Shown here: positions 1-9,949 of the stretch, piece by piece | Position numbering within the stretch: position 1 is the first letter of the stretch | How the letters are laid out: every line of letters begins with the position of its first letter | From: Luteimonas deserti | GTDB lineage: Bacteria; Pseudomonadota; Gammaproteobacteria; Xanthomonadales; Xanthomonadaceae | Direction: 5' to 3' | Length of the DNA: 64,000 nucleotides | Assembly: GCF_013425765.1 (NCBI RefSeq) | Contig: NZ_JACCJZ010000011.1 | Location: forward strand, 1-64,000 | Notes under the pieces: generated by a model | What the model saw: only the letters and a program-made list of their open reading frames with translations | Told to the model about the DNA's origin: nothing | Databases searched by the model: none | Made by a program: the position numbers and the translations under genes

Positions 1-2655
1 GACGCCGGCAGCGAGATTGGTGATCCGGCGCGTGGCCGGATAGCCGCCTGCGCCCGTGCCGTTGCCGATCGAGACCACGTTGGCCTCCGGCGCACGGGCG
101 CCCGCGCCCAGCGCCACGCTGTTCACGCCGTTGGCCCAGGCGTTCAGACCCAGCGCGGTCGCGTTCTGCGCATAGGCGTAGGAATCGCGTCCCACGGCCG
201 TCGTCCCCACCGCCGTCGCCCACGCGAACTGGCCCACCGACGTGGTGTTGTCCGCCGTTGCCCAGGCGGAGCCGCCGAGCGCCGTGCTGTTGAGACCGGT
301 GGCGCGCGACGTGGTGCCCGCCGCCAGGCTGGTGGCGCCGCTGGCCGTCGCGGTATTGCCCACGGCCGTCGAGTTCAGACCGCTGGCGACCGCCGCGACA
401 CCCACGGCCGTCGCGCGGTCGGCCGTGGCCTCGGCGCCGTAGCCGAGCGCGCTCGCCAGGAAGCCGGTCGCTTCGGCGTAGCTGCCGGTGGCGGTCGCGC
501 CGTCGCCGGAGGCGATCGAGCGGAACCCCGTCGCCAGGGCCTGCTGGCCCGATGCGTCCGCTTCGGTGCCCACCGCCGTCGCGTAGGGCCCCGAGGCCTG
601 GGCGGCATTGCCGATCGCGGATGCGCCGAGGGCGGACGCATTCGCCCGCTGGCCGACCGCCGTGCTCTGTTCGCCACTCGCCTCGCTGTAGGCGCCGAGT
701 GCGAGCGCGTCGTCGGCGAGGGCGGTGGCATTGAAGCCGACCGCGGTCGCGTCCTGGCCGAAGGCCTGTGCGCCGCTGCCCAGGGCCGTGGCCCCCTGCC
801 CGACCGCCGAAGCCGATTCGCCCGCCGCCGTCGCGTAGTCGCCTTCGACATAGGCCGCGTTGTCGCTGTCCTCGCTGCCGGACGCGGCGAAGTAACGGGC
901 GTACTGCGTCGCCTCGGCCAGCTGGTCGACATTCACCGCATCGGTGCCCGCCGTGCCCGCGGCCACGTTGGTGATCTGGCGCTCGTTGCCCGCACTGCCC
1001 ACCGAGACCGTGCCGGCGCGGTCGGCCACCGAGTCGGCGCCGAGGGCCACGCTGTCGTCGGCCACCGCTTCGGCGTAGTTGCCCAGGGCCGTGCTGTTGG
1101 TGCCCGCCGCCCAGGCCGCGCCGCCCACGGCCGTGGAGAAGTCGCCGGAGGCTTCGGTCGGCAGCAGGCCGGCGAGCGCGCCGCCGACGGCCACACTGTT
1201 GATGCCGGTCGCCTGCGCGGCCTGGCCGACCGCCGTGCTGGTGGCCCCGGACGCGATGCTGTCCGCACCCACCGCGAGCGCGTTCGCACCGCTGGCTTCG
1301 CTGAAGTTGCCCACCGCCGTGCCGTTGTCGCCGGAGGCCACCGCATTACCGCCGAGCGCGGTCGAGAATTCGCCACTGGCGTCGGCCGCGAAGCCGAAGG
1401 CGGCTGCCTGCGCACCGCCTGCGGTACTTTCGGCGCCGACCGCTGTCGCGGCGTCTCCGGCCGCGTTGGCGAGATAGCCCACCGCGGTCGCTTCGACGCC
1501 ACTGGCCTCGGCCAGCGCACCGCTGGCGAGCGCGCCGTCGCCGCTCGCCACGCTCTGCGCGCCCAATGCGACCGCGTACTCGCCCCCGGCCTCGGCGAAA
1601 GCACCGGCAGCGATGGCGTTCTCCGCGGATGCGAGCGCGTTGAAGCCGAATGCGGTGGCGTTTACGCCGAACGCGAATGCGCCGCTGCCGACGGCCGACG
1701 CGCCCGCGTCGAGCGCCTGGGCCGAGGCGCCGATGGCGGTGCTGAAGTCGCCGTCCGCGGCGGCGCCCGATCCAGCCGCGACGGCATCGTCACCCGAGGC
1801 GGATGCGTCGGCATCGCCGCTGGCCTGGAAATGGCGGCTGGTCTCGTCCGCGACGTCGGCTACGACCTGCAGCTGCGCCACGTTGACTGCATCGCTCGCG
1901 TTGACGCCTGCGGCAAGGTTGGTGATGCGGCGCGTGGCCGGCGCGCCACCGGCGCCGGTGCCGTTACCCAGCGATACCGTATCGGCCTCGGTGGCGATGG
2001 CGCCGTGACCGAGCGCGACGGCATTGGCGGCCGCCGCCTGCACGATGGCTGCGCGCCCCAGTGCCACGCCCCCTGTCGACAGCGCCTGGGACGTGAAGCC
2101 CACCGCCGTGCTCTGCTGGCCCCCGGCTCGTGCGTTGGAACCCAGCGCCGTCGCACCCACCTGCTGCGCGTTCGCGCCGGCGCCGACCGCCGATGCGTTC
2201 GTCGCCGAGGCCCGCGCATTCGCCCCCAGGGCGCTCGCGCTCGTGGCGGCCGACTGCGCGCCGGCGCCCACGCTGATCGTGTTCGCGCCCGAGGCCAGGC
2301 TGGCCGCACCGACGGCAACCGCCTGCGCGCCGGTCGCGCGCGCCTCGGCGCCGATCGCCACGGCGTTGACGCCACTGGCGACCGCATTGCCGTCGACCAT
2401 GCAGCGATCGGTCACCGGCCAGGCCGCGACCACGCAGTTGGCGCTGTCGCCGATGGCGACCGATTGCGCGAAGGCACTGGGCACACCCAGTCCTGCGAGC
2501 ACGGCGGCCAGCGCCACCGCAAGTCCGGATCCCGCCGGGGCGCCGACGGTACCGCCGCCGGCCACCGTGCCGCCGCTGTCACCACGCGCGAATTCCGACG
2601 CGACGACGAGCTGCCCGAGGGATTTGTTCCAGACCTTGCGATAGATGCGATTCAT
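1..2655 (-). CDS. Trimeric autotransporter adhesin, YadA-like (3' end outside window)
   Basis: This frame is open for 885 codons from the ATG at 2655 to the window edge, so the stalk and the membrane-anchor domain are not visible. The N-terminus MNRIYRKVWNKSLGQLVVAS is an extended signal peptide region typical of very large secreted adhesins, followed by a hydrophobic stretch ending in AFA-Q near residue 63. The rest is a chain of short AVG/ALG/ASG repeats typical of the YadA beta-roll head. It is interrupted by neck motifs of the form RITNLAAGV..DAVNVAQL at about residues 240-265, 557-580 and at the edge, so at least three head-neck modules are present. By family it forms homotrimers on the cell surface and binds host or matrix ligands or other cells; the ligand cannot be read here. 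AAGGAA lies about 9 bases before the start. The many open frames on both strands here arise from the repeats. Confidence 0.92.
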   Translation of the reverse strand, partial: MNRIYRKVWNKSLGQLVVASEFARGDSGGTVAGGGTVGAPAGSGLAVALAAVLAGLGVPSAFAQSVAIGDSANCVVAAWPVTDRCMVDGNAVASGVNAVAIGAEARATGAQAVAVGAASLASGANTISVGAGAQSAATSASALGANARASATNASAVGAGANAQQVGATALGSNARAGGQQSTAVGFTSQALSTGGVALGRAAIVQAAAANAVALGHGAIATEADTVSLGNGTGAGGAPATRRITNLAAGVNASDAVNVAQLQVVADVADETSRHFQASGDADASASGDDAVAAGSGAAADGDFSTAIGASAQALDAGASAVGSGAFAFGVNATAFGFNALASAENAIAAGAFAEAGGEYAVALGAQSVASGDGALASGALAEASGVEATAVGYLANAAGDAATAVGAESTAGGAQAAAFGFAADASGEFSTALGGNAVASGDNGTAVGNFSEASGANALAVGADSIASGATSTAVGQAAQATGINSVAVGGALAGLLPTEASGDFSTAVGGAAWAAGTNSTALGNYAEAVADDSVALGADSVADRAGTVSVGSAGNERQITNVAAGTAGTDAVNVDQLAEATQYARYFAASGSEDSDNAAYVEGDYATAAGESASAVGQGATALGSGAQAFGQDATAVGFNATALADDALALGAYSEASGEQSTAVGQRANASALGASAIGNAAQASGPYATAVGTEADASGQQALATGFRSIASGDGATATGSYAEATGFLASALGYGAEATADRATAVGVAAVASGLNSTAVGNTATASGATSLAAGTTSRATGLNSTALGGSAWATADNTTSVGQFAWATAVGTTAVGRDSYAYAQNATALGLNAWANGVNSVALGAGARAPEANVVSIGNGTGAGGYPATRRITNLAAGV

Positions 2656-2832
2656 CGAGTGCGGTTCCTTGTCTCGTGGGATACGGCTGCAGATGTGACA
2701 GGTGTCTCGTCCACGTGCGGATCGAGACGGAATGACCAGGGCGGGCGACCTCGGGTACAGCGCGACGGAAAACCGACGCGCGACCGAAAAACCTGAACAA
2801 CGCCCAACCAAAAATGCGATCCCGATACTCGA

Positions 2833-2916
2833 CCTGACACGTGACGTCAGTCAATACCCAAACACGTGTTCAGGTTGGACAGTTCTGTAAGCATGATGTG
2901 ACGCGATTGGTCACAT
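2833..2916. promoter_or_regulatory. Cluster of palindromes upstream of the adhesin
   Basis: Several inverted repeats are packed into this gap between purL and the adhesin. CCTGACACGTG (2833-2843) is repeated inverted as CACGTGTTCAGG (2863-2874) with one extra base. Inside lie two perfect palindromes, TGACGTCA (2842-2849) and AACACGTGTT (2861-2870). Further up, ATGTGAC-N7-GTCACAT spans 2896-2916; its arms resemble Crp/Clp half-sites, but the spacing is wrong for the standard TGTGA-N6-TCACA. They lie 180-260 bp before the adhesin start, where transcription factors controlling it could bind. No promoter boxes can be assigned with confidence. The rest of 2656-3038 shows no gene. Confidence 0.45.
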
Positions 2917-3038
2917 TGATCGGACACGGCAGAAACCCGTCGCCCCTTCTGCAGATGTTCTGTCGTGGGGACAGCCGCGAAGACGCACGCAGCGCCCCCG
3001 CAATAACGATAGTTGATGCCTATCAAAATCCCCGGCCC

Positions 3039-3066
3039 AAAAAAAGGCCCGCACATGGCGGGCCTT
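3039..3066 (-). terminator. Rho-independent terminator after purL
   Basis: GGCCCGC (3046-3052) and GCGGGCC (3058-3064) form a 7-bp stem, extended by two A-T pairs, around a 5-base loop. On the minus strand it is followed by a run of seven T (the A run at 3039-3045). It lies about 20 bases beyond the purL stop. Confidence 0.88.
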
Positions 3067-3086
3067 CGGGACGACTGGGCGTGCGC

Positions 3087-6000
3087 TCAACCCAGCGCGC
3101 GTCTCGCGTTGCGGAACATCCGCATCCACGGACTGTCCTCCACCCAGTCCGTCGGGGCCCAGCTGAGATTGACGGTGCGTGTGGTCCGTTCCGGATGCGG
3201 CATGACGATCGTGACCCGGCCGTCACGGGTGCACAGGCCGGCGACAGCCCCGTCGGAACCGTTCGGATTGGCCGGATACGTGGTCGCCGGCGCGCCGGTT
3301 CCGTCGACATACCGCACTGCCACCTGCGCCGCTGCACGATCCTGTTCGGTCGCAAACGCGACCCGCCCCTCGCCGTGCGCGATCGCCACCGGAAGACGCG
3401 ACCCGGTCATGCCGGCCAGGAACAGCGATGGCGAGTCGGTCACCTCGAGCAATCCGAAGCGCGCCTCGAACTGCTCGCTGCGATTGCGCAACAGACGAGG
3501 CCAGTGTTCGGCACCCGGGATGATGGTCTTGAGCTGGGCGAGCATCTGGCAGCCGTTGCACACACCCAGCGCCAGGGTGTCCTCGCGCGCGAAGAAGGCC
3601 TCGAACGCTTCGCGCACGCGGCCGCGTTCGAGCACCGACGTGGCCCAGCCGCGTCCCGCGCCGAGCACATCGCCGTAACTGAAGCCACCGCAGGCGACCA
3701 GGCCGCGCATCGTCGACAGATCCACCCGTCCCTCGATCAGGTCGCTCATGTGCACGTCGATGGCCGCGAAGCCGGCTCGATCGAATGCCGCCGCCATCTC
3801 GATCTGACCGTTGACGCCCTGCTCGCGCAGGATCGCGATGCGCGGACGCGCACCGGTGGCAATGTAGGGCGCGGCCACGTCCTCCGCGGGGTCGAAGCTG
3901 AGCACCGGCCGGAGGCCGGGGGCGGCGAAATCGCGCGCCGCCGCGCGTTCCTCGTCGGCGCAGGCCGGGTTGTCGCGCAGGGCCTGCATCGCGTGGCTCA
4001 CCGACCACCATGCATCGAACAGCGACTCCCAGGTCCATTCCGCGAGCCGTTCCTCGCCGTCCTGCACCCGGATGCGTGGCGCCGTCGCCGGCCGCGCGAT
4101 GCGCTGGGCGCATTCGATCAGGCCGTGCCGCTCGACCAGATCGGCGAACTCGGCGCGATCCTGCGCGGCGATCTGTACCACCGCGCCCAGCTCCTCGGAG
4201 AACAACGTGCGGACCGCGTCGCGGCCGTCGCCCCAGCCCTCGAGATCGATGTCGAGCCCCAGGTGCGAGCAGAAGGCCATCTCGCACAAGGTCGCGAACG
4301 CGCCGCCGTCGGATCGATCGTGATAGGCGAGCAACAGGCCCGCCTCCCGCGCGTCGCAGATCAGCTCGAAGAACGCCTTCAGCCGGCTGCCGTCGTCGAC
4401 ATCCGGACACGCACCGCCGAAGGCGTCGAAACACTGCGAAAGCACCGAACCGCCCAGCCGCTGCTTGCCCGCGCCGAGGCCGATCAGCCACAGCTCGGTG
4501 TCCGGCTCGCGCGACAGCAACGGGGTCAACTGGGTGCGCACATCGGCCACCGGCGCGAACGCCGTGATCACCAGCGAAACCGGCGACACCACTTTGTGGG
4601 CAACCCCGTCGGCGTGCCACTGCGCCTGCATCGAGAGGGAATCCTTGCCGACCGGAATCGAAAGGTCGAGCCCGGGGCACAGGTCCATCGCGATCGTCCG
4701 CACCGCGTCGAACAGGCGCGCTTCCTCGCCGGGATGCCCCGCGGCCGCCATCCAGTTGGCCGAAAGCTTGACCCGGTGCAAGGTTTCAACCGGGGCGGCG
4801 CACAGGTTGGTGATCGCCTCGCCGACCGCCATGCGGGCGGCCGCGGCCGAATCGATCAACGCGAGCGGCGTGCGTTCGCCGATGGCCATGGCCTCGCCGG
4901 TGAAGCCGTCGAATCCGGACAACGTGATCGCGCAGTCGGCCACCGGCATCTGCCACGGACCGACCATCTGGTCACGCGCGGTGAGCCCGCCGACGCTGCG
5001 GTCGCCGATCGTGACCAGGAAGGATTTGGACGCGACCGTGGGATGCGCGAGCACGCGCAGGCCCGCCTCGTGCAGATCGATCTCGCGGCTGGCGAGCGCC
5101 GGCCATCGATGCGCGGCGGGCCGTCCCGCGTCGCGGTGCATCTTCGGCGGCTTGCCGAACAGCACATCCATCGGCAGATCGATGGGGTGAGGAGACGCCG
5201 CTTGCGCGGCATTGCCGCGCGGCGACTCCGAACGCACGGCGTGCTGCGCCGGGCCGGGCCCATCGCCCCCCGGAAACACCCCGTACCCCACGGTCAGGTG
5301 CTCCTCGGCCGTCGCGACGCCGACCACGGCGAACGGGCAGCGCTCGCGCGCGCAGAGCGCGGTGAATTCGGCCACGCGATCCTGCGGAATCCCGAGGACG
5401 TAGCGCTCCTGCGATTCGTTGCACCACAGCTGCATCGGCGACAGCGAGGGATCGTCGCTGGGCACGCGGCCCAGATCGATGATCCCGCCGACGCCCGAGT
5501 CGTGGAGCAGCTCGGGAATCGCGTTCGACAGGCCGCCTGCGCCGACATCGTGGAACCACAGGATCGGATTGCGCTCGCCCAGCGCCACGCAGCGGTCGAT
5601 GACCTCCTGGCAGCGGCGCTCCATTTCCGGGTTCTCGCGCTGCACGCTGGCGAAATCCAGGTCCTCGGCGCTTTCGCCCGAAGCCACCGAACTCGCGGCG
5701 CCGCCGCCCAGGCCGATCAGCATCGCCGGGCCGCCCAGCACCACCACCGCATCGCCCGGCGACAGGCGCTTCTTCTCGACCATCGCGCGGTCGATCGCCC
5801 CCAGCCCGCCGGCGAGCATGACCGGCTTGTCGTAGCCGCGGACCAGGCCGCCGTCGCCTTCGGCGATCTCGAAACTGCGGAAGTAACCCAGCAGGTTCGG
5901 CCGACCGAACTCGTTGTTGAACGCGGCGCCGCCGAGCGGACCGTCGAGCATGATCTCCAGCGCCGGCGCCATGCGCGGATTCAACGCGCGCATGGCCTCC

Positions 6001-7028
6001 CACGGCTGCGGCAGGGTGGGAATGCGCAGATGCGAGACCGAAAATCCGGTGAGGCCGGCCTTGGGCTTGCCGCCGCGGCCGGTCGCGCCCTCGTCGCGGA
6101 TCTCGCCGCCGGCACCGGTGGCCGCGCCCGCGAACGGCGAGATCGCCGTCGGATGGTTGTGGGTCTCGACCTTGATGCAGAACGCGCTGTCGACCAGCGG
6201 CTCGCTGCGGTATTCGAACGACACCGGATCGGGCCGGAAGCGACGCGCCGGATAGCCCTCGACGACCGCGGCGTTGTCGCTGTACGCCGACAGCGTGTGC
6301 TCCGGCGTCTGCGCATGCGTGTGCCGGATCATCCGGAACAGCGACTGCGGCTGCGGCTCGCCGTCGAGGGTCCACGAGGCGTTGAAGATCTTGTGCCGGC
6401 AGTGCTCGGAGTTGGCCTGGGCGAACATCATCAGTTCGACGTCCGAGGGCGCGCGTCCGAGGGCGCCGAAGCGCTCGCGCAGGTAGGCGATCTCGTCATC
6501 GGCCAGGGCCAAGCCGAGGCGCGTGTTCGCGCCTTCGAGATCCTCCAGCGCGATGCGCTCCACATCACCGCGCGGCGGCACCGCGAACAATGCGTCCGCC
6601 TGCCCGACGGCTTCGAGCAGGGACTGGGTCATGGGGTCGTGCAGGTGGCGGGAGAGGGCGGCCGCTGCAGCCGCGTCGTCCGGCCAGCCGCTCAGATCGA
6701 TGCGCAGGCCGCGTTCCACCCGCTTCACCGGCAGGCCTGCGCCGCGCAGCAGTTCGCTGGCCTTGCTCGCCCACGGGGAGATCGTGCCCAGCCGCGGTGA
6801 CACGATGCGCGAGACGGCACCTGCATCGACAGCCGGCCCGGAGCCCGCGTCGACCTCCAGGATCCGCCGCAGCGCGGCGTCGTCCGGCAGAAGCCCGGGC
6901 TCGGGCTCGACGAAGTAGACGTGCCAGGCGCCTGCGATGCGCAGGTCCGGGACCACCGTGCGTAGACGCGCTTCAAGCCGTTCGCGGCGGAACGGCGACA
7001 GGGCCTGCTGGCCCTCGAGGACGATCAT
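3087..7028 (-). CDS. purL: Phosphoribosylformylglycinamidine synthase PurL
   Basis: This is the large single-chain FGAM synthase of purine synthesis, which converts FGAR to FGAM using ATP and glutamine. At 1313 residues it matches the large gammaproteobacterial type (about 1295 in E. coli). Visible parts are the N-terminal FGAR-AT domain, the ATP-binding synthase core with [14 protein letters not shown] and [11 protein letters not shown], and a C-terminal class I glutaminase. The nucleophilic Cys is in [10 protein letters not shown] near residue 1157, and the His-Glu pair is in MPHPERTTR near residue 1277. The gene stands alone with its own terminator. A long open frame on the opposite strand is a GC-codon shadow. 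Confidence 0.98.
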   Translation of the reverse strand: MIVLEGQQALSPFRRERLEARLRTVVPDLRIAGAWHVYFVEPEPGLLPDDAALRRILEVDAGSGPAVDAGAVSRIVSPRLGTISPWASKASELLRGAGLPVKRVERGLRIDLSGWPDDAAAAAALSRHLHDPMTQSLLEAVGQADALFAVPPRGDVERIALEDLEGANTRLGLALADDEIAYLRERFGALGRAPSDVELMMFAQANSEHCRHKIFNASWTLDGEPQPQSLFRMIRHTHAQTPEHTLSAYSDNAAVVEGYPARRFRPDPVSFEYRSEPLVDSAFCIKVETHNHPTAISPFAGAATGAGGEIRDEGATGRGGKPKAGLTGFSVSHLRIPTLPQPWEAMRALNPRMAPALEIMLDGPLGGAAFNNEFGRPNLLGYFRSFEIAEGDGGLVRGYDKPVMLAGGLGAIDRAMVEKKRLSPGDAVVVLGGPAMLIGLGGGAASSVASGESAEDLDFASVQRENPEMERRCQEVIDRCVALGERNPILWFHDVGAGGLSNAIPELLHDSGVGGIIDLGRVPSDDPSLSPMQLWCNESQERYVLGIPQDRVAEFTALCARERCPFAVVGVATAEEHLTVGYGVFPGGDGPGPAQHAVRSESPRGNAAQAASPHPIDLPMDVLFGKPPKMHRDAGRPAAHRWPALASREIDLHEAGLRVLAHPTVASKSFLVTIGDRSVGGLTARDQMVGPWQMPVADCAITLSGFDGFTGEAMAIGERTPLALIDSAAAARMAVGEAITNLCAAPVETLHRVKLSANWMAAAGHPGEEARLFDAVRTIAMDLCPGLDLSIPVGKDSLSMQAQWHADGVAHKVVSPVSLVITAFAPVADVRTQLTPLLSREPDTELWLIGLGAGKQRLGGSVLSQCFDAFGGACPDVDDGSRLKAFFELICDAREAGLLLAYHDRSDGGAFATLCEMAFCSHLGLDIDLEGWGDGRDAVRTLFSEELGAVVQIAAQDRAEFADLVERHGLIECAQRIARPATAPRIRVQDGEERLAEWTWESLFDAWWSVSHAMQALRDNPACADEERAAARDFAAPGLRPVLSFDPAEDVAAPYIATGARPRIAILREQGVNGQIEMAAAFDRAGFAAIDVHMSDLIEGRVDLSTMRGLVACGGFSYGDVLGAGRGWATSVLERGRVREAFEAFFAREDTLALGVCNGCQMLAQLKTIIPGAEHWPRLLRNRSEQFEARFGLLEVTDSPSLFLAGMTGSRLPVAIAHGEGRVAFATEQDRAAAQVAVRYVDGTGAPATTYPANPNGSDGAVAGLCTRDGRVTIVMPHPERTTRTVNLSWAPTDWVEDSPWMRMFRNARRALG

Positions 7029-7115
7029 GTCCGGGGAAACCGTATTTCAGGGCCGGCCATTGTAGCCAATGGCCGGCGCGGCCGCCCCGTCCGGGACGGC
7101 GCGCGCATGCAGGCC

Positions 7116-7922
7116 TCAGCGGCTGCCGCCGCCCTCGGCCTCGAGCCGCTGCAGGGCAGCCAGCAGCGCGTCGGGCGGCATGTACCCCGGCATCTGGGTG
7201 CCGTCCCCGGCCACGATCATCGGCGTGCCGGTGAGCCCGGCCCGCTGGCCCAGCGCGTAATGCGCACCCACCGGGTTCTCGCAGGTCCTGGACGGCACGC
7301 GGCGCCCGGACTTCGCATCGGTCAGGGCCTTGCGGCGGTCGTCCGCGCACCAGACCGATTCCATCAGGCGGAAATCCTCGCTGCCCGGGCCCATGCGCGG
7401 ATAGGCGAGATACTCGATCGCGATCCCGCGCGCGTTGTAGTCCGCGATCTCCTCGTGCAGCCGGCGGCAGTAGCCGCATTCGACATCGGTGAAGACCGAC
7501 ACGGTGTACTTCGGATTCGCGGGCGCGAAGACGATGCGCTGGTCTTCCGGCACTTCGGACAGCAGCCGCTTGCGCAGCAGCGACAGACCCGCCTGGCTCA
7601 GATCGCGCTTTTCCTCCGCATCGAACAGGCTGCCCTGCAGCACGTAGCGGCCGTCATTGCTCACGTACAGCACCTGGCCGGACACGATCACTTCCTGGAA
7701 GCCCGGGAGCGGCGCATCGGCGACGCTCTCGATGCCCACCTGCGAGTTGATCGACAGGATCGCATTGCGCGCGTTCGCCGCCGGCGTGCCGGGCGATGCA
7801 TCCTCCCCGGCGGTCACGGCCGACGCCGCGGGATCGGCCTGGGCCTGCACGGCCTCGTCCGTGCCCTGGGCACAGGCGGACAGGCTGAAGGCGCCCAACA
7901 GCGCGAACACATATCGCTTCAT
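7116..7922 (-). CDS. dsbC: Thiol:disulfide interchange protein DsbC
   Basis: This is a periplasmic disulfide isomerase of 268 residues. The start at 7922 gives a cleavable-looking N-terminus, MKRYVFALLGAFSLSACAQ, which also has a lipobox (LSAC), so it may be a lipoprotein. A low-complexity linker rich in Ala and Asp follows. Next come the DsbC dimerisation region and a thioredoxin-fold domain with the redox motif ECGYCRRLH near residue 149 and the cis-Pro segment GTPMIV. By family it reshuffles wrong disulfides and is kept reduced by DsbD, which is also in this window (36888-39263). The frame stays open far upstream, but that extension is repeat-derived and unlike a protein. Confidence 0.93.
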   Translation of the reverse strand: MKRYVFALLGAFSLSACAQGTDEAVQAQADPAASAVTAGEDASPGTPAANARNAILSINSQVGIESVADAPLPGFQEVIVSGQVLYVSNDGRYVLQGSLFDAEEKRDLSQAGLSLLRKRLLSEVPEDQRIVFAPANPKYTVSVFTDVECGYCRRLHEEIADYNARGIAIEYLAYPRMGPGSEDFRLMESVWCADDRRKALTDAKSGRRVPSRTCENPVGAHYALGQRAGLTGTPMIVAGDGTQMPGYMPPDALLAALQRLEAEGGGSR

Positions 7923-8200
7923 CGATTCTGCGACCAAGGGCGGAGGAGCTCCGGGGGCGGCAATTCTGGCATGAAGCGCCGGAGCGGTCCGGGACACGCG
8001 TCCCTTCGGCGGATTCCGTTCATGGCGATGCGCGTATCCGCGGCTCGTGACGATGCGGCGGCTGCGGGACCCAGACGGGGCCGCGACAGGCGGTCGAGTC
8101 AGGTGGCGACGCCAGGCGCAAGCCCGGGCATGGGCGTTGACCGGGCGGTACGGCGGAGGACGACCGAGGCGTGAGCGGTGCGGCGTTCCGCCGGGCGAGG
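7923..8200. other. Gene-free gap upstream of dsbC
   Basis: No credible gene is visible. The dsbC promoter must lie here, since the next gene upstream (xerD) is 1 kb away on the same strand, but no clear -35/-10 pair can be picked out. The left edge of the degenerate repeat array begins around 8160-8200. Confidence 0.5.
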
Positions 8201-8900
8201 CATGCCTGGCAGTCGGCGGCAGCGCGATGACGGCCGGGATGCAGTCGCATGTCGTTCCGGCGCGCGCCCGGGCGCGCGCAGCACGCGAGGCATTCACCAC
8301 TACGCCCGGCAGTGCCGCGCGCGCGGTGCGCTTCGCCCGGCCCGGCCAGGCGCGCCGGGCGTCCGGTACATCCGCCCGGCGATGGTCGGAATGCACTCGG
8401 CGTTTCATTCCAGCGCGTGTCCGGCCCGCCGAAGCACGCCAGGCGTTCTGCCCTGCGCAGTGATCGGCACGATGCGGTTGGCCTGCTGCCCCGGCGCGCG
8501 CCCGGCCTCGCGACGCGCCGAGCGTTCGTCGCTGCGCGCAGCAGCGCCGCGCGAGCGGTGGCGATCCGTTCGGCGCGGCGAAACATGCCGAGCGTTCGGC
8601 CTTGCGCGGTGACGGTCCAGATGCGATCGGCGTGTTGTTCCGTCGCACCTCCGGTCTCCCGACGCGCGCACGGCGTTCACCGCCACGCAGGGCAATGCCG
8701 CGCTGGCGGTGCCGGCTCGTTCGACCCGGCGAGACATGCCGTGCGTCCAGCCCTGCGCAGTGATGGGCAGGATGCGGTGGCCTGTTGCCCCGGCGCGTCC
8801 GGCCTCGCGACGCGCAAAGCGCTCATCGCCACGCGCGGCAGCGCCGCGCAGGCGGTGGCGCTTCGGCCGGGTCGCGAAGCAAGCCGGGCGTTCGGCCCGT
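8201..8900. repeat. Degenerate A/B hairpin-repeat array between dsbC and xerD
   Basis: This gene-free GC-rich stretch is a diverged copy of the tandem array at 11042-11740. The shared core, a weak hairpin ending in cGTTC or a close variant, recurs near 8291, 8360, 8444, 8523, 8593, 8674, 8744, 8820 and 8889. Spacings are 69, 84, 79, 70, 81, 70, 76 and 69 bp, so short (B, about 70 bp) and long (A, about 84 bp) units mostly alternate. B units carry an inner hairpin such as GCGCGGC-AGC-GCCGCGC (8840-8856), and A units a CCGGCCTCGCGA-type segment. Open frames on both strands are only the result of few stop codons, and the unit lengths break any reading frame. Confidence 0.75.
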
Positions 8901-8930
8901 CACGCGGCATGCCGCGTGGGCGACGGGGCC

Positions 8931-9911
8931 TCATCCCCTCGGGTGGTGGGTGGCGTGGAGGCGTTGGAGCTGCTCGCGGGCCACCAGCGTGTAGATCTGG
9001 GTGGTGGACAGGGAGCTGTGGCCGAGCAGCATCTGCAGGGCGCGCAGGTCCGCCCCGTGATTGAGCAGGTGGGTGGCGAAGCTGTGGCGCAATGCGTGGG
9101 GGCTGATCCGGGCGGAGGGAATGCCGGCCAGGACCGCGTAACGCTTCACCAGTGTCCAGAAGCGCTGCCGGGTCAGCGCCTCGCGGCGTGCGGTGAGGAA
9201 GAGTGGCGCCTCGCCATGGGCACCGCCGGAGACCGGCCGTCCGCCGGCGAGCACCGGCCGCGCGTCGGCCAGATACCGCTGCAGCCAGTGCTGCGCTTCC
9301 TCGCCCAGCGGCACCAGTCGCGTGCGCCCGCCCTTGCCGGTCACGCGCAGCGCGCCCTGGCGCAGGTTGACGCCGTTGGCGGGCAGCTCCGTGAGCTCGC
9401 TCACGCGCAGGCCGCAGGCATACATGAGCTCGAGCATCGTGCGATCGCGCAGGCCCTCAACGGTCGCCGTATCGGGCGCGGCCAGCAACGCGTCGATCTG
9501 CGCCTCGCCCAGCGCCTTGGGGAGTGGACGGGGCAATTTGGGCGGCTCGAGCAGGGCAGTCGGGTCGTCGATGCGGCCGTGCCGACGCTGGCGGTCCGCG
9601 TAGAACGCACGCAACGCCGACAGCAGGCGGGCATTGCTGCGCGGCGACCAGCCGTGCCGGGTGCGCCAGGCGAGATGCTCGAACAGGGCGGCACGGTCTG
9701 CGTGCGCGATCCCGCCTTCGCGGCCGTCCCGCCAGCGCGCGAGACCCTCGAGATCGCGGCGGTAGGCGGCGGCCGTCTGGGTCGAAATGCCGACGTCCGC
9801 CCAGAACGCGTCGAGGAAGGATTCGATGGCGCTGCGGTCGTCCTGGCGCAGCGGCGGCAGCGCGATGGCGAGCGCCCGGCGCTCGGCCGGCGAAGTGGCG
9901 AGGGTCGGCAT
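8931..9911 (-). CDS. xerD: Site-specific tyrosine recombinase XerD
   Basis: XerD acts with XerC at dif to resolve chromosome dimers at cell division. The N-terminal SAM-like core-binding domain (about residues 25-115) is followed by the catalytic domain. Visible catalytic parts are the first Arg in CGLRVSEL near residue 168, HALRHSFATHLL near 277, LLGHSSLSTTQIYT with the nucleophilic Tyr near 306, and the C-terminal EQL.RLH tail. I chose the ATG at 9911 (MPTLATSPAE) because the upstream one at 9950 would overlap the start of the divergent RDD gene. The product is 326 residues, slightly longer than usual because of an N-terminal extension. Repeat arrays lie beyond its 3' end and beyond the neighbouring RDD gene. 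Confidence 0.94.
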   Translation of the reverse strand: MPTLATSPAERRALAIALPPLRQDDRSAIESFLDAFWADVGISTQTAAAYRRDLEGLARWRDGREGGIAHADRAALFEHLAWRTRHGWSPRSNARLLSALRAFYADRQRRHGRIDDPTALLEPPKLPRPLPKALGEAQIDALLAAPDTATVEGLRDRTMLELMYACGLRVSELTELPANGVNLRQGALRVTGKGGRTRLVPLGEEAQHWLQRYLADARPVLAGGRPVSGGAHGEAPLFLTARREALTRQRFWTLVKRYAVLAGIPSARISPHALRHSFATHLLNHGADLRALQMLLGHSSLSTTQIYTLVAREQLQRLHATHHPRG

Positions 9912-9949
9912 GCCGGCAAGCTTAGCGGCTGCGCGGCTATGCTCCTGCA

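Noticed and set aside
375..1604. Arg/Pro/Ala-rich minus-strand frames in the adhesin region
   Set aside because: They are out of frame with the adhesin, whose reading frame starts at 2655 and stays open to the window edge.
2897..2915. Standard Crp/Clp site
   Set aside because: The half-sites are right, but the spacer is 9 bases instead of 6, so I list it only as an inverted repeat.
2841..6800. 1319-codon open frame on the plus strand
   Set aside because: It lies entirely antisense to purL, and its composition (Arg, Ala, His and Asp from reversed codons) is that of a GC-rich shadow frame.
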